NCBI RefSeq assembly: GCF_002154725.1
Contig: NZ_MTAW01000209.1
Coordinates: 1 to 50,932 of the forward strand
DNA length: 50,932 nucleotides
Source: Nostoc sp. 106C
Lineage (GTDB): Bacteria > Cyanobacteriota > Cyanobacteriia > Cyanobacteriales > Nostocaceae
Direction of reading: 5' to 3'
Part shown: in pieces, positions 26,451-37,200 of the stretch
How positions within the stretch are numbered: the first letter of the stretch is position 1
Layout: every line of letters begins with the position of its first letter
Made by a program: the position numbers and the translations under genes
Notes under the pieces: model-generated
Seen by the model: only the letters and a program-made list of their open reading frames with translations
Database searches by the model: none
Told to the model about the DNA's origin: nothing

Positions 26451-27626
26451 ATGCTCTCACGTTTAAGTGCAATAAAAAATAATCGCCTAACAGCTTCAAT
26501 ATCAGTGTTAGCACTGACAATTAGCCTAGCTGCTTGTGGCGGTCAGCAAACCCCAGAAAATACAGCTACCAAGGAATCACCTGGTACTGCTACGGATACT
26601 ACTGCCTCCAACCCAGGCAAAAAATTGGATCTAGGTGGAAACATTTCTTTGACAGGGGCTGGTGCATCTTTTCCTGCACCGCTTTACACAAGTTGGTTCA
26701 CCGATTTGAACAAAAAATATCCTAACTTGCAAGTTAACTATCAGTCAGTTGGTAGCGGTGCTGGCGTTGAGCAGTTTATCAAAGGTACTGTAGACTTTGG
26801 TGCCAGTGATGTTGCCATGAAGGATGAAGAAATCCAGAAGGTGCAGAAAGGTGTGATTTTGCTGCCTGTGACCGCAGGTAGCATTGTACTAGCCTACAAT
26901 CTACCTGATGTTCCAGAACTCAAGCTACCACGCACAGTTTACACCGATATTTTACTAGGCAAAATCAAGTCTTGGGATGATCCCCTCATTGCCAAGGCTA
27001 ACCCTGGCGCAAAGCTTCCTAAACAGCCGATCACAGTTGTATATCGTTCTGATGGTAGCGGAACCACGGGTGTGTTCACAAAACATCTTAGTGCTATTAG
27101 CCCAGAGTGGAAAACAAAGGTAGGTGAAGGTAAAAGTGTAAAATGGCCAGTGGGTGTTGGTGCAAAGGGTAACGAAGGTGTGACTGCCCAAATTCAACAA
27201 ACTCAAGGTGCAATTGGTTACATTGAATATGGCTACGCCAAACAAAATAATCTCAAATTTGCGGCTTTAGAAAATAAAGGTGGTAAATTTATTGTACCTA
27301 GCGATCAGTCGGCATCTAAAACCCTGGAAGCCGTAACTCTGCCAGAAAATCTCCGCGCTTTTATTACAGATCCAGAAGGTGCAGATTCTTATCCCATAGT
27401 TACCTATACTTGGATTTTGGCTTACAAAAAATATGATGATGCTGCAAAAGGCAAGGCAGTAGAAGCCTTAATCGAGTACGCTTTAACTGATGGTCAAAAG
27501 CTAGCTACGGAACTAGGGTATGTTCCTTTACCTCAACCTGTAATTGCTAAGGTGGCTGCTGCTGCCGATCAAATCAGTCCCGATTATAAGATTGCTGTTG
27601 GCGGTGCGACTAGTGCTAGTAAATAG
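26451..27626 (+). CDS. pstS: Phosphate ABC transporter substrate-binding lipoprotein PstS
   Basis: This 391-residue lipoprotein delivers phosphate to PstCA. Its signal peptide ends at the lipobox SLAACGG (Cys29), so it would be matured by the LspA type of pathway. Phosphate-binding motifs are LTGAGASFPAPLYTSW, SVGSGAGVEQF, FGASDV and YRSDGSGTTGVFTKHL. ATG 26451 (MLSRLSAIKNN) is preferred; TTG 26442 is in frame and would add three residues. It is the first gene of pstSCAB and sits directly behind the Pho box. Confidence 0.96.
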   Translation: MLSRLSAIKNNRLTASISVLALTISLAACGGQQTPENTATKESPGTATDTTASNPGKKLDLGGNISLTGAGASFPAPLYTSWFTDLNKKYPNLQVNYQSVGSGAGVEQFIKGTVDFGASDVAMKDEEIQKVQKGVILLPVTAGSIVLAYNLPDVPELKLPRTVYTDILLGKIKSWDDPLIAKANPGAKLPKQPITVVYRSDGSGTTGVFTKHLSAISPEWKTKVGEGKSVKWPVGVGAKGNEGVTAQIQQTQGAIGYIEYGYAKQNNLKFAALENKGGKFIVPSDQSASKTLEAVTLPENLRAFITDPEGADSYPIVTYTWILAYKKYDDAAKGKAVEALIEYALTDGQKLATELGYVPLPQPVIAKVAAAADQISPDYKIAVGGATSASK

Positions 27627-27830
27627 CATTTTTTGTAAGAGAAGTCAAGAGCTAGAGGATGGGGAGCTATAAGTCAATTTACTTTTGACTAATTATCTTA
27701 GATTTGTCGCTTTCTTGCTGCTCCCAAATTAAAATTCTAGTTTCAGATTCAACAGTTTATCTAGCGACAATTCTACTAAATCTGGTTTTCTCCCACATTT
27801 TTCTTGATCTAATTTTTAAAGTCAGTAGTC

Positions 27831-28781
27831 ATGGCTACAAATACTCAGAATCTGAAATCAGCGATCAAAAATCGCTCAGAAATAGAAAAGTCGCTAGATC
27901 GGAGCTTTATTTGGCTGACTCGAATTTTTGCATTGGCGATCGCCGCGACTTTATTGTGGATTACAGTACAGGTTGCGATTGGGGCTTGGCCAGCTATCCA
28001 GCAGTTTGGTGTGGGCTTTTTAGCCGAGAGCAGTTGGAATCCAGTTAATAATGAATATGGAGTCCTGCCACAAGTTTATGGAACTTTAGTAAGTTCATTT
28101 ATCGGTCTATTGTTAGCTGTACCTGTTGGCGTTGGCACTGCTGTTTTATTGAGTGAGAATTTTCTGCCAACAAAAGTGCGAATTGTATTGGTATTTTTAG
28201 TAGAACTGCTCGCAGCTATACCTAGCGTTGTCTACGGAATCTGGGGCATTTTTGTTTTAGTGCCAATTATAACCAACTTGGGCAAATGGCTCAACAGTTC
28301 CTTGGGCTTTTTACCAATTTTTAGTACGCCTCCCACGGGTCCGGGAATGTTACCTGCGGGAGTTATTTTAGCAATTATGACCTTGCCAATTATCACAGCC
28401 ATATCTCGCGATGCCTTGATTTCTATACCTCCGACTTTGCGTCAAGCATCTGTGGGATTAGGCGCAACTCGTTGGGAAACAATTTTTCAAGTTTTAATTC
28501 CAGCAGCCTTTTCTGGCATCGTTAGCGCTGTAATGCTAGCACTTGGTCGGGCTATGGGAGAAACAATGGCTGTTACAATGTTGATTGGTAACTCCAACAA
28601 TATTAGTATTTCACTGTTAGCACCAGCCAATACGATTTCTTCCCTACTAGCAAATCAATTCTCGGAAGCTAGCGGACTGCAAGTAGCGGCTTTAATGTAC
28701 GCAGCTTTAGTTCTGTTTGTATTAACACTGATAGTTAATATTTTTGCAGAATTAATCGTTATCCGAATGAAGCGAATTTAG
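27831..28781 (+). CDS. pstC: Phosphate ABC transporter permease PstC
   Basis: This 316-residue permease has about six transmembrane helices. Family landmarks are YGVLPQVYGTLVSSFIGLLL, IPSVVYGIWGIFVLVPII, the coupling loop PPTLRQASVGLGATRWETIF and LGRAMGETMAVTMLIGN. It starts at ATG 27831, 204 bp after pstS, and is followed by pstA after 19 bp. It is a standard Pst subunit. Confidence 0.96.
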   Translation: MATNTQNLKSAIKNRSEIEKSLDRSFIWLTRIFALAIAATLLWITVQVAIGAWPAIQQFGVGFLAESSWNPVNNEYGVLPQVYGTLVSSFIGLLLAVPVGVGTAVLLSENFLPTKVRIVLVFLVELLAAIPSVVYGIWGIFVLVPIITNLGKWLNSSLGFLPIFSTPPTGPGMLPAGVILAIMTLPIITAISRDALISIPPTLRQASVGLGATRWETIFQVLIPAAFSGIVSAVMLALGRAMGETMAVTMLIGNSNNISISLLAPANTISSLLANQFSEASGLQVAALMYAALVLFVLTLIVNIFAELIVIRMKRI

Positions 28782-28800
28782 GGTAGTTGTGGAATGAATT

Positions 28801-29682
28801 ATGACTTCTAGTTATCCAGAAAGCAGCCTAACGCGCGCCCCCATGTCTAAGAGGACGCTTTTTAACACAATAATGACTGTCTTAGCATTTATATGTGGTT
28901 TATTGGCGCTTGTACCTTTGCTGGCAGTGCTTTCTTACGTTATCATCCAAGGCTTTAGCAGTCTAAGCCCTAGCATATTTACAGAGTTGCCACCAGCACC
29001 TTTGAGAAAGGGTGGCGGCTTTGGTAATGCCATTTTAGGAACGCTACTGATGGTAGGCATTGGAGCATTGATTAGCATCCCATTTGGCGTTTTGGGGGCG
29101 ATTTATTTGACAGAATTTAGTTCTGGTAAAATAGCTAGATTGATCCGATTTGCTACTAATATCCTCAGTGGAGTTCCGTCAATTATTGCTGGGGTATTTG
29201 CTTACGGGATTGTAGTGTTGACGTTGGTAAAACTCAACTTAGGTTCTTATTCAGCAATAGGTGGTGGGTTTGCATTAGCGATTTTGATGTTGCCAATTAT
29301 TGTCCGCACCACTGACGAAGCCTTGCAGTTAGTATCACAAGATTTGCGGCAAGCATCTGTGGGTTTAGGAGCAACTAAATTTCAAACTGTGACGCAAGTG
29401 GTATTGCCATCTGCTTTACCAGCAATTGCAACAGGAACAACGTTAGCGATCGCCCGAGCCGCTGGAGAAACTGCTCCTTTACTATTTACTGCTTTATTCT
29501 CCCCGTTTTGGCCGAATAGCTTATTCAAACCAACAGCATCTCTTGCTGTTTTAGTTTATAACTTCGCCACTACTCCCTTTAAAAATTTACAGTCACTAGC
29601 TTGGGCAGCTTCTCTGATTTTAGTGTTGATGGTACTGCTCACCAGTATCATTGCACGCTGGGCAACTCGCCAGAAAGCTTAG
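28801..29682 (+). CDS. pstA: Phosphate ABC transporter permease PstA
   Basis: This 293-residue membrane subunit pairs with PstC. Landmarks are GGGFGNAILGTLLMVGIGAL, GVLGAIYLTEF, GVPSIIAGVFAYG, the coupling loop SQDLRQASVGLGATKFQTVT and IARAAGETAPLLFTALF. It starts at ATG 28801, 19 bp after pstC. Length and topology are normal. Confidence 0.96.
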   Translation: MTSSYPESSLTRAPMSKRTLFNTIMTVLAFICGLLALVPLLAVLSYVIIQGFSSLSPSIFTELPPAPLRKGGGFGNAILGTLLMVGIGALISIPFGVLGAIYLTEFSSGKIARLIRFATNILSGVPSIIAGVFAYGIVVLTLVKLNLGSYSAIGGGFALAILMLPIIVRTTDEALQLVSQDLRQASVGLGATKFQTVTQVVLPSALPAIATGTTLAIARAAGETAPLLFTALFSPFWPNSLFKPTASLAVLVYNFATTPFKNLQSLAWAASLILVLMVLLTSIIARWATRQKA

Positions 29683-29733
29683 TGCAGTATTGTCTGGTAC
29701 ATTACTACCCCCCAAACTTACACAAGACTATTT

Positions 29734-30540
29734 ATGGTTTCTAACATTAGCACAGTGAATGGTACCGAAACTGTATTACGTACAGAGAACCTGAATATTT
29801 ACTATGGCAACTTCCTAGCTGTGCGGGACGTTTGGTTAAATATCCCAAAGAATCGGGTTACTGCCTTTATCGGTCCGTCTGGTTGTGGTAAAAGTACGTT
29901 ACTGAGATGTTACAACCGTCTCAATGACCTGATTGAATCTTTTCGGGCAGAGGGTAAAGTTTATTATTACGATAAAAATCTGTACGCATCCGATGTTGAT
30001 CCAGTAGAGGTGCGTCGTCGGATCGGGATGGTATTTCAAAAACCAAACCCGTTTCCCAAATCAATTTATGACAATATCACTTTTGGAGCGAAAATTAACG
30101 GCTACAAAGGAAATCTAGATGAATTGGTGGAACGGAGTTTGCGTCAGGCGGCTTTATGGGATGAAGTGAAAGACAAACTGCGGCAAAGCGGCTTATCTTT
30201 ATCTGGTGGACAACAACAACGGTTGTGCATTGCCAGAGCGATCGCTGTGCAACCTGAAATTATACTAATGGATGAACCGTGTTCTGCTCTAGACCCCATC
30301 TCTACTCTACGAATTGAAGAATTGATTCATGAGCTTAAAGAGCAATACACCATTGTCATCGTTACTCACAATATGCAACAAGCTGCACGAGTTTCTGATA
30401 TGACAGCCTTTTTCAATGTCCAACAAACAGATAAAGGAGGTCGTAGCGGCTATCTAGTAGAATACGATGCAACCGAATTAATTTTCAATAATCCTAAGCA
30501 GGAAGATACTAGAGATTATGTCAGTGGCAGATTTGGTTAG
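29734..30540 (+). CDS. pstB: Phosphate ABC transporter ATP-binding protein PstB
   Basis: This 268-residue cytoplasmic ATPase energises the Pst importer. It shows Walker [10 protein letters not shown], the Q-loop [16 protein letters not shown], the signature [15 protein letters not shown], Walker [14 protein letters not shown] and the switch His in [15 protein letters not shown]. The N-terminus [15 protein letters not shown] is typical. It is the last gene of the operon, 51 bp after pstA. No phoU follows. Confidence 0.97.
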   Translation: MVSNISTVNGTETVLRTENLNIYYGNFLAVRDVWLNIPKNRVTAFIGPSGCGKSTLLRCYNRLNDLIESFRAEGKVYYYDKNLYASDVDPVEVRRRIGMVFQKPNPFPKSIYDNITFGAKINGYKGNLDELVERSLRQAALWDEVKDKLRQSGLSLSGGQQQRLCIARAIAVQPEIILMDEPCSALDPISTLRIEELIHELKEQYTIVIVTHNMQQAARVSDMTAFFNVQQTDKGGRSGYLVEYDATELIFNNPKQEDTRDYVSGRFG

Positions 30541-31802
30541 ATATTACCAAATATGTTATTGGAATAGTGAGTTTAGATAGCTGTAAACTTTCTCTTGCTA
30601 AAGCTATTAAACACTAGCTTGTGAAATCATTTGCTATACCAATCTCAATTGAATTGGATAAAACTCATCTGTGGCTGTTAACAGTTGACAGTCACGGAAA
30701 ATTTTTTATTTATGGGAAATTACCATAGTTAAATTTTCCTTGAAAATAAAATTATTCTTAATTAAGATATTTATATTTCAATACGGTTTAGTTAGTTCAA
30801 AAAACATTAAACCCAATAGCTTGGGGAATCTCCTCCGGGGACAGATTCACGGATTAAAGCGAGTGATATTTGAGCAACTAAACTTAACATCTAGCTATAT
30901 TTTGTTGAGTGGCTCTTTGTTTAACTCAACCTATAATTTTTCTCATATCTATACAGAAAATAATTTCCCACCACCTCTCAATATGCTGGAAATTAGTAAA
31001 ACGATAATCTGTCCAACCCAATTCTTGTTTACACTGTCGAATTCAATATTTTGTTTCCTTAATAAAAACTTAGAAATAAATCAATGCTAGTGAAAACAGA
31101 AATTGATTCTATAATTATGAGAAATTCAACTCGTTAAAAAGATGTAATTAACAACAAAAAAAGAATTGATATAAAAATAGTATATGAGTTTACCTTGAAG
31201 ACGCATTGATGACAACTGAAACAAGCTTAAAATAGGATCTACTCAAAAAAATTATCAGTGCTATTTTTACACGGTAAGTAATAGTAAATATATCATATAC
31301 GCTCACATAACTGTCATGACTACCGTTCTCTGCAAGCGTTCTCGCGCTGGGTAAACAAGCAATCTCAAAAACCCTGTATTTCCGTTATTTCAAGGGTCTA
31401 AGTTAAACTGGCAATAACATATTTATTCAGGGTGAATGTGTCAGAGAACATTAGCATCAAGCTGATAACATAACAGTTAATTATTATAAGTTTTTGCTAT
31501 TTTTCGCTCTGGACATTTTCCATAAGTTTACCGAATAAATTATTGTTGGCATTAGCTAAAATTAACGTTACATAAGTTAATCTTTATATAAAATTAGTAC
31601 GATTATGCCTGAACTTCAAAGAAATTACTGATTCGGGTTAGTAAAAACTATTGGTAAAATTTTGCTAATTGAGGCTAGTGGCGTTTCTTTATTAACTACA
31701 TGACAAAAGTCTGTAGAGCTTGACGCGTCAAACTTGCTTTTCGTGACTTTGATAAAAAGGGAAACCTTCTTCATAGTTTACATTAGCTAAATAAATACAA
31801 TA
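30541..31802. other. 1.26-kb gene-free AT-rich region
   Basis: No convincing gene was seen on either strand. The longest frame (30740-31090, 116 codons) starts at TTG, has no family features and is AT-rich drift. A weak inverted repeat, CTGTTAACAGTTGACAG, lies near 30674-30690. A GTTCTCTGCAAGCGTTCTCG module lies near 31325. The promoter of the gene at 31803 should be here, and an unannotated RNA is possible. Confidence 0.4.
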
Positions 31803-32417
31803 ATGGAATCTCACAAGACTGCACTTATCTTGATTGGATATCAAAATGATTACTTTTCACCCAATGGAATTCTCTATGGAGTAATAGAGGAATCATCCAA
31901 GGTTACAAATGTTATTGCAAACACGGTCCATTTACTTAATTGTCTTGCTTCTACGCCTGCACTGATTATCACAACTCCTATATTCTTTACATCTAACTAT
32001 GAAGAATTAATCGAGCCAATTGGTATTCTGAAAACGATTAAAGAAGTCAACGCTTTTCAGATGGGAACTCCAGGTTCAGAAGCAATTGAAGAGTTAAACT
32101 CTTTCCAAGACAGAATTTTGGAAGTACCTGGTAAGCGAGGATTTAATGCATTTATTAATACTAATCTTGATGAAATTCTCAAACAAAAAGGTATTACAGA
32201 TGTTGTGCTAGCAGGTGCTGTTACATCTATATGTATAGATTCAACTGGACGCTCTGCGCATGAAAAAGGTTATCACGTAATAATTCTCTCTGACTGCACT
32301 TCAGCTCGTACTGTATTTGAGCAAGGATTTTACTGTAGCAATATTTTTCCACTTTATGCAGAAGTGATGACTCACACAGAATTACTGAGCCATTTAGCAA
32401 TCAGAGTTTCGGCTTAG
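31803..32417 (+). CDS. Isochorismatase-like cysteine hydrolase lacking the usual Asp
   Basis: This 204-residue protein has the isochorismatase/nicotinamidase fold: strand 1 TALILIGYQND, the lysine region PGKRGFNAF (Lys111) and the nucleophile region AGAVTSICIDSTGRSA (Cys144). In the canonical Asp-Lys-Cys triad the Asp lies in the first strand (DxQND). Here that position is Gly12 (IGYQND), so the general base is missing while Lys and Cys are kept. It may use another acid, carry out a different reaction or be a binding protein. It starts at ATG 31803. It precedes a histidine kinase (285-bp gap) and the carbamoyltransferase fusion on the same strand, so a functional link is possible. Confidence 0.85.
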   Translation: MESHKTALILIGYQNDYFSPNGILYGVIEESSKVTNVIANTVHLLNCLASTPALIITTPIFFTSNYEELIEPIGILKTIKEVNAFQMGTPGSEAIEELNSFQDRILEVPGKRGFNAFINTNLDEILKQKGITDVVLAGAVTSICIDSTGRSAHEKGYHVIILSDCTSARTVFEQGFYCSNIFPLYAEVMTHTELLSHLAIRVSA

Positions 32418-32702
32418 ATAATAAACCTATTTTAAAATAACTTTTTGATATTTTTTTTGGTATTAATCAATACAAATAATAACATATTACAGTTTTAGGG
32501 CTATTTAATAAAATTTGTTTTTCAATGCTATTAAGTTTCAAAGAACAATGTAAATAACACATTACTCTAAACCTTTATTATTCAAGGGGGAATTTGAAAA
32601 ATAAAGGCATTTAAAGCAAGTGTTTTAATTAGGCATGATATTGAGACATAATACATTTTAATCCTGTCATATCACCTGCATAATAACAGATTATATATTT
32701 AT

Positions 32703-34157
32703 ATGAAGCCAGATTTTTTAGCTGATAATGAACTGCATACTCAGATTCAGTACCGTTTAATAGAACAAATTTCAGAATCAGAAAGACGTTATCGAGAGTT
32801 AGTTGAAAATCTCCGGGAAATTGTATTTAAGTGTGATAAAGCAGGGAATCTTACACTTTTAAATAAAGCTTGGACACTAACTTTAGGGTATAGTACATCG
32901 GAATGCTTGAATCACCCAATAGATGACTATCTTCATGCAGAGGATCGGCAGCTTTGGCTCAATTTTCTAACTCAAATGCATACTAAGCAGGATCTTGCCT
33001 GTTGGGAATTACGATTTCATCATAAAAGTACAGAAATTATCTGGCTAGAATTATCAGCTCGTTCTGAAGATGAAGGAGAAATTAGTGGCTCTTTAACAAA
33101 CATCACTGATCGCAAACGAGCACAAGCTGCACTGAAAGAAGCAAACGAAGCATTACAAATGCGAATTGAGCAGCTACGGTTTGAAAATCATGAACGCAGA
33201 CAAACAGAAGCAACTCTTTTGCAATCAAGGGAGCAATTGAAGCAGCAAACTCAGCAGCTAGAAGCAACTTTACAAGAACTTAAACAAACCCAAGCTAAAC
33301 TACTACATGCAGAAAAAATGTCGAGTTTAGGGCAGTTAGTTGCTGGAATTGCCCATGAAATTAACAATCCTGTCAACTTTATTTATGGCAATATAATTCA
33401 TGCAAATGAGTATATCCAAGAGTTGTTAAATTTACTCTGTCTGTATCAGCAGCACTATTCTACTCCAGTCAAGGATATCCAGGAAAAAGCGCGTAAAATT
33501 GATCTGAGTTTTCTGCTAACTGACCTTCCCAGACTCATGTCTTCTATGCAAATGGGGGCAGATCGAATTAGCGAAATTGTACTTTCACTGCGCAATTTCT
33601 CTCGTCTGGATGAGGCAGAGATTAAAGCTGTTGATATTCATGAAGGAATTAACAGTACTTTAATGATTTTACAAAGCCGTCTCAAAGGAGCGAAAGACCG
33701 TAGCCCCATTCAGGTGATTAAAGAGTACGGCGAATTGCCACAAGTAGAGTGCTATGCAGGACAACTGAATCAGGTGTTTATGAACTTGCTGAGTAACGCC
33801 ATTGATGCAGTTGTGACTCGCTGTAAAAGCGAAGCAATTCCCCATCGGATATCGCCAGAGGAAGATGAGGAAATAGCTTTATTCACACCGATGATTCGGA
33901 TTCACACTGAAGTAGTAGGCGAGCTTTATGTGGCAATTCGGATTATTGACAATGGTATTGGCATGGATGAAATAACCAGAAAGCAAATCTTTGACCCGTT
34001 TTTTACAACAAAACCTGTGGGTAAAGGAACAGGTTTAGGTCTTTCTATCAGCTATCAAATAATTGTAGAAAAACATAGTGGAGTGTTGGAGTGTTCGTCA
34101 GAGTTAGGCAAGGGAACAGAATTTTTAATTCATTTGCCGATATCGCTTTTACACTAA
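32703..34157 (+). CDS. PAS-domain sensor histidine kinase
   Basis: This 484-residue protein has no transmembrane segment and is probably cytoplasmic. A PAS domain (about 28-135: [45 protein letters not shown]) leads into a long coiled coil (about 138-205). The dimerisation/phosphoacceptor box is [18 protein letters not shown] (His218), in the form common in cyanobacterial kinases. The catalytic domain shows the N box ([14 protein letters not shown]), [28 protein letters not shown] and [13 protein letters not shown]. It starts at ATG 32703. No response regulator is adjacent. It ends 135 bp before the carbamoyltransferase gene and may regulate it. Confidence 0.93.
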   Translation: MKPDFLADNELHTQIQYRLIEQISESERRYRELVENLREIVFKCDKAGNLTLLNKAWTLTLGYSTSECLNHPIDDYLHAEDRQLWLNFLTQMHTKQDLACWELRFHHKSTEIIWLELSARSEDEGEISGSLTNITDRKRAQAALKEANEALQMRIEQLRFENHERRQTEATLLQSREQLKQQTQQLEATLQELKQTQAKLLHAEKMSSLGQLVAGIAHEINNPVNFIYGNIIHANEYIQELLNLLCLYQQHYSTPVKDIQEKARKIDLSFLLTDLPRLMSSMQMGADRISEIVLSLRNFSRLDEAEIKAVDIHEGINSTLMILQSRLKGAKDRSPIQVIKEYGELPQVECYAGQLNQVFMNLLSNAIDAVVTRCKSEAIPHRISPEEDEEIALFTPMIRIHTEVVGELYVAIRIIDNGIGMDEITRKQIFDPFFTTKPVGKGTGLGLSISYQIIVEKHSGVLECSSELGKGTEFLIHLPISLLH

Positions 34158-34292
34158 AACTTGATTTTTAAATTTTAATTAAAAACCATTGAGTCTACTG
34201 GTGATAGCAATCTGATAAGACCTTTTTGCTGAAAATATTTAGCAGAAATAATATTTGGTTTAGTGATGGTTATTGAGTGAGGAGATAAAACA

Positions 34293-37200
34293 ATGACACA
34301 ATACCATATGGGAATGAATTTAGGGCATGAGCGCTCAGTCGCGATCGCTAAAGATGGTGAAATTGTGGTCGCAATTGAACAAGAACGGCTTGACCGCCAC
34401 AAATATAGTCCTGGCTATATGCTCCATGCACCTGGTGTGGCTGCACAAATGCAGATTCCAGCAGAAGCTATGCGTTACTGTTTGGATACCTGTAATATCA
34501 CCTTAAGCGATTTGGCAACAATTACTGCTAATATGCCAGGTCACGATTGTGCTCCCGACATTCTGCGTCGAGTACTACCTGCTGAGATTGCAGATAAGGT
34601 GATGCGAATTCCCAGTCATCACTTGGCTCATGCTTACTCTGCCTACTGGCCTTCGGGATTTGATGAAGCGCTAATTTTGGCAGTAGATGCTACAGGTAGT
34701 ACAACACCTGCACATTACACCGAATCCTATACCCTCTATGAAGGACGGGGGCAGACAATTACAACGTTGCATAATGAGATGGTTGCAGCTCACTTGGCTC
34801 AACTCTCAACCCTCGGCTTTGTTTATGAGTACATCACCCGTAAAGCTGGATTTGTCACCCAAGTAGGCGAGCGGATTCAGCACGCAGAAGCAGGGAAACT
34901 CATGGGTTTAGCTCCCTTTGGTGGGGAGCAGCCTAATTGGCACCGTTGGATTCAGTCAACAGAAGATTCTTTTAGCCTGAAAATTTCTGCCTACGATATC
35001 TTTTTGGAAGTCACTGCACTAGAAAAGTGCTATGACAATGGCGAAGGTAAACCCTACCTACGTCCTTATCTAGTTGACCTAGCCTATAAGGTACAAAAAG
35101 AGCTAGAGCAGGCATTGCAGCATATTGTGAGTCTGGCAATCAAACGAACTGGACTGAGAAAACTTTGTATTGCTGGTGGTGTGGGTTTAAATTCTGTTGC
35201 CAACTACGAATTGTTGCGGCAGCTCAAGCTGGATGATATTTTTATTTTTCCAGCAGCAGGCGATAGTGGGATTGCCGCTGGTTGTGCGCTATGGGCATAT
35301 AATACGGTAGGCGCTGGACAAAAGCGAGTAGCCTTGACTCAGGCAACTCTAGGTCGTCATTACGATGGTGATCGAGTCTCTCAGGCAATTCAACACTTCC
35401 AAGACTCAATTGTGGTTGAGCAGTTGACCGCAGAGGAAATGATTGCTCGTACTGCTCAAGTCCTAGCACAAGGCAGTATTGTAGCTCGCTTTGAAGGCGG
35501 TGCAGAGTATGGCCCGCGAGCACTAGGACATCGGTCTATCATGGCCGACCCTACTTTTAAACGGATGAAAGATATCTTAAATCTTAGGGTCAAGTTCCGT
35601 GAGGCATTTCGTCCATTTGCACCAGTCATTCCTCTAGAAACTGTTTCCCAGGTATTTGAGCAACAGGTGGCAGCGCCTTTCATGCTACTCGTATCGACCA
35701 TCAAGAATGAATATCACGAGCAGATTCCTGCTGTCACCCATGTGGATGGTACAGGGCGAGTCCAAACTGTTACAGAACAAGACAATCCATACTTTTACAG
35801 ACTGTGCTATAAATTAGTCGAAGAACGACAGGGCCCGCCTGTATTACTGAATACCAGCTTTAATGTAGCAGGACAACCAATTGTGGAGACGCCATTAGAA
35901 GCGATCGCCACTTTCTTAGGAACTGATATTGATTATTTAGCGATTGAGAACGTCTGGATCTCTAAACGCCATGTCCCCGTTCGTAGTTATGAAGAGCATT
36001 TGACGAAAGTTGGTGATATTGTCCTGCCACATGGACTTCCCTCAGGTGCTCCTGGTGTAACTGATTTAATGGCAAAGCTAGATCGGGCATTATTCTTTGG
36101 TCATACTGTTGGCTGTCCTTGGTCTTTGGAAGAGTTGCAGTTACTCTCTAATCAAGGCGCTCAATACAAAGAAACAAGTGTACTCTTCCCTGAAACTCCT
36201 TTTTATGGGAACTTGCAGACAAAGCTTTCTAGTGATGTAATTCTGCTACTAAATCCTCTCAGTAAATCTACTTTAGTAGATCTTAAGCAACAAGTACCTC
36301 CCTCAACTTATTCTTTTGAGGAAGTTAAGCTGTTGTTAGCTGTTCTTAATGCACCTGAGAGTTGGCTAGAACAAATGCGAATTGATTTGCGTCTGACACA
36401 CTATGAATTTACACAAAGAATTGAATGGGCGAATCAACAACTCTGTATTTATCGACTAGAACCCACTTACTCATACATCCAAGCATTACCCGTAGATTCA
36501 GCATTACCTCGAATTTCAGCTCAAACTTTTGCACCTTTTGAGAATGAAAACTTCTCTGCTCGGCGTATTCTTCGCAAGTTGTATAAATGTCTACAGCAAG
36601 CAGGTTATAACGAAGCTAATATCTGTAAATTGCTAGATATTAACTCGCAGCAACAAATTGAGCCGACATATCTCCACTACTACGATCGCTATCAACTCCC
36701 CCAATCCATATTGGCAGACCTGATTCGTCTGTTCTTGCTACGGGGTGCATTAACGCAAGCCAGATTGCAAGAAATCTTTGGGAATGAGGTATTCTCAACC
36801 CTATGTAGCTTGGGTATGTTAATTCAGCGTGGTGAAAATTGGGTGTCACGAGTCGATTTATTTGCTGTTGCTGGATTATATGTCGCTACGGATCATCGCT
36901 ACATGATCCTGCCAGAAGATCGGATTGATGAAGATGTTGTGATGTACGTAGGTATGGATAGCATGGGGCTGGTTTACACAGCTCCTCAATATCCAGCCAA
37001 TCGAGTTTTAGATCTCTGCTGTGGTAGCGGTATTCAAAGCTTAGTAGCAAGTCGTTACACAAAAGAAGCGATCGGAGTTGATATTAACCCACGAGCAATT
37101 CGCTTTGCCCGGTTTAATGCTCAACTAAATGGCATATCCAATACTCACTTCTATTTGGGCGATCTCTACGATGCTGCTTCTGGCTACTTTGATACGATTC

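Noticed and set aside
30740-31090. 116-codon + frame after pstB
   Set aside because: TTG start, AT-rich composition, no signal peptide, domain or ribosome-binding site.
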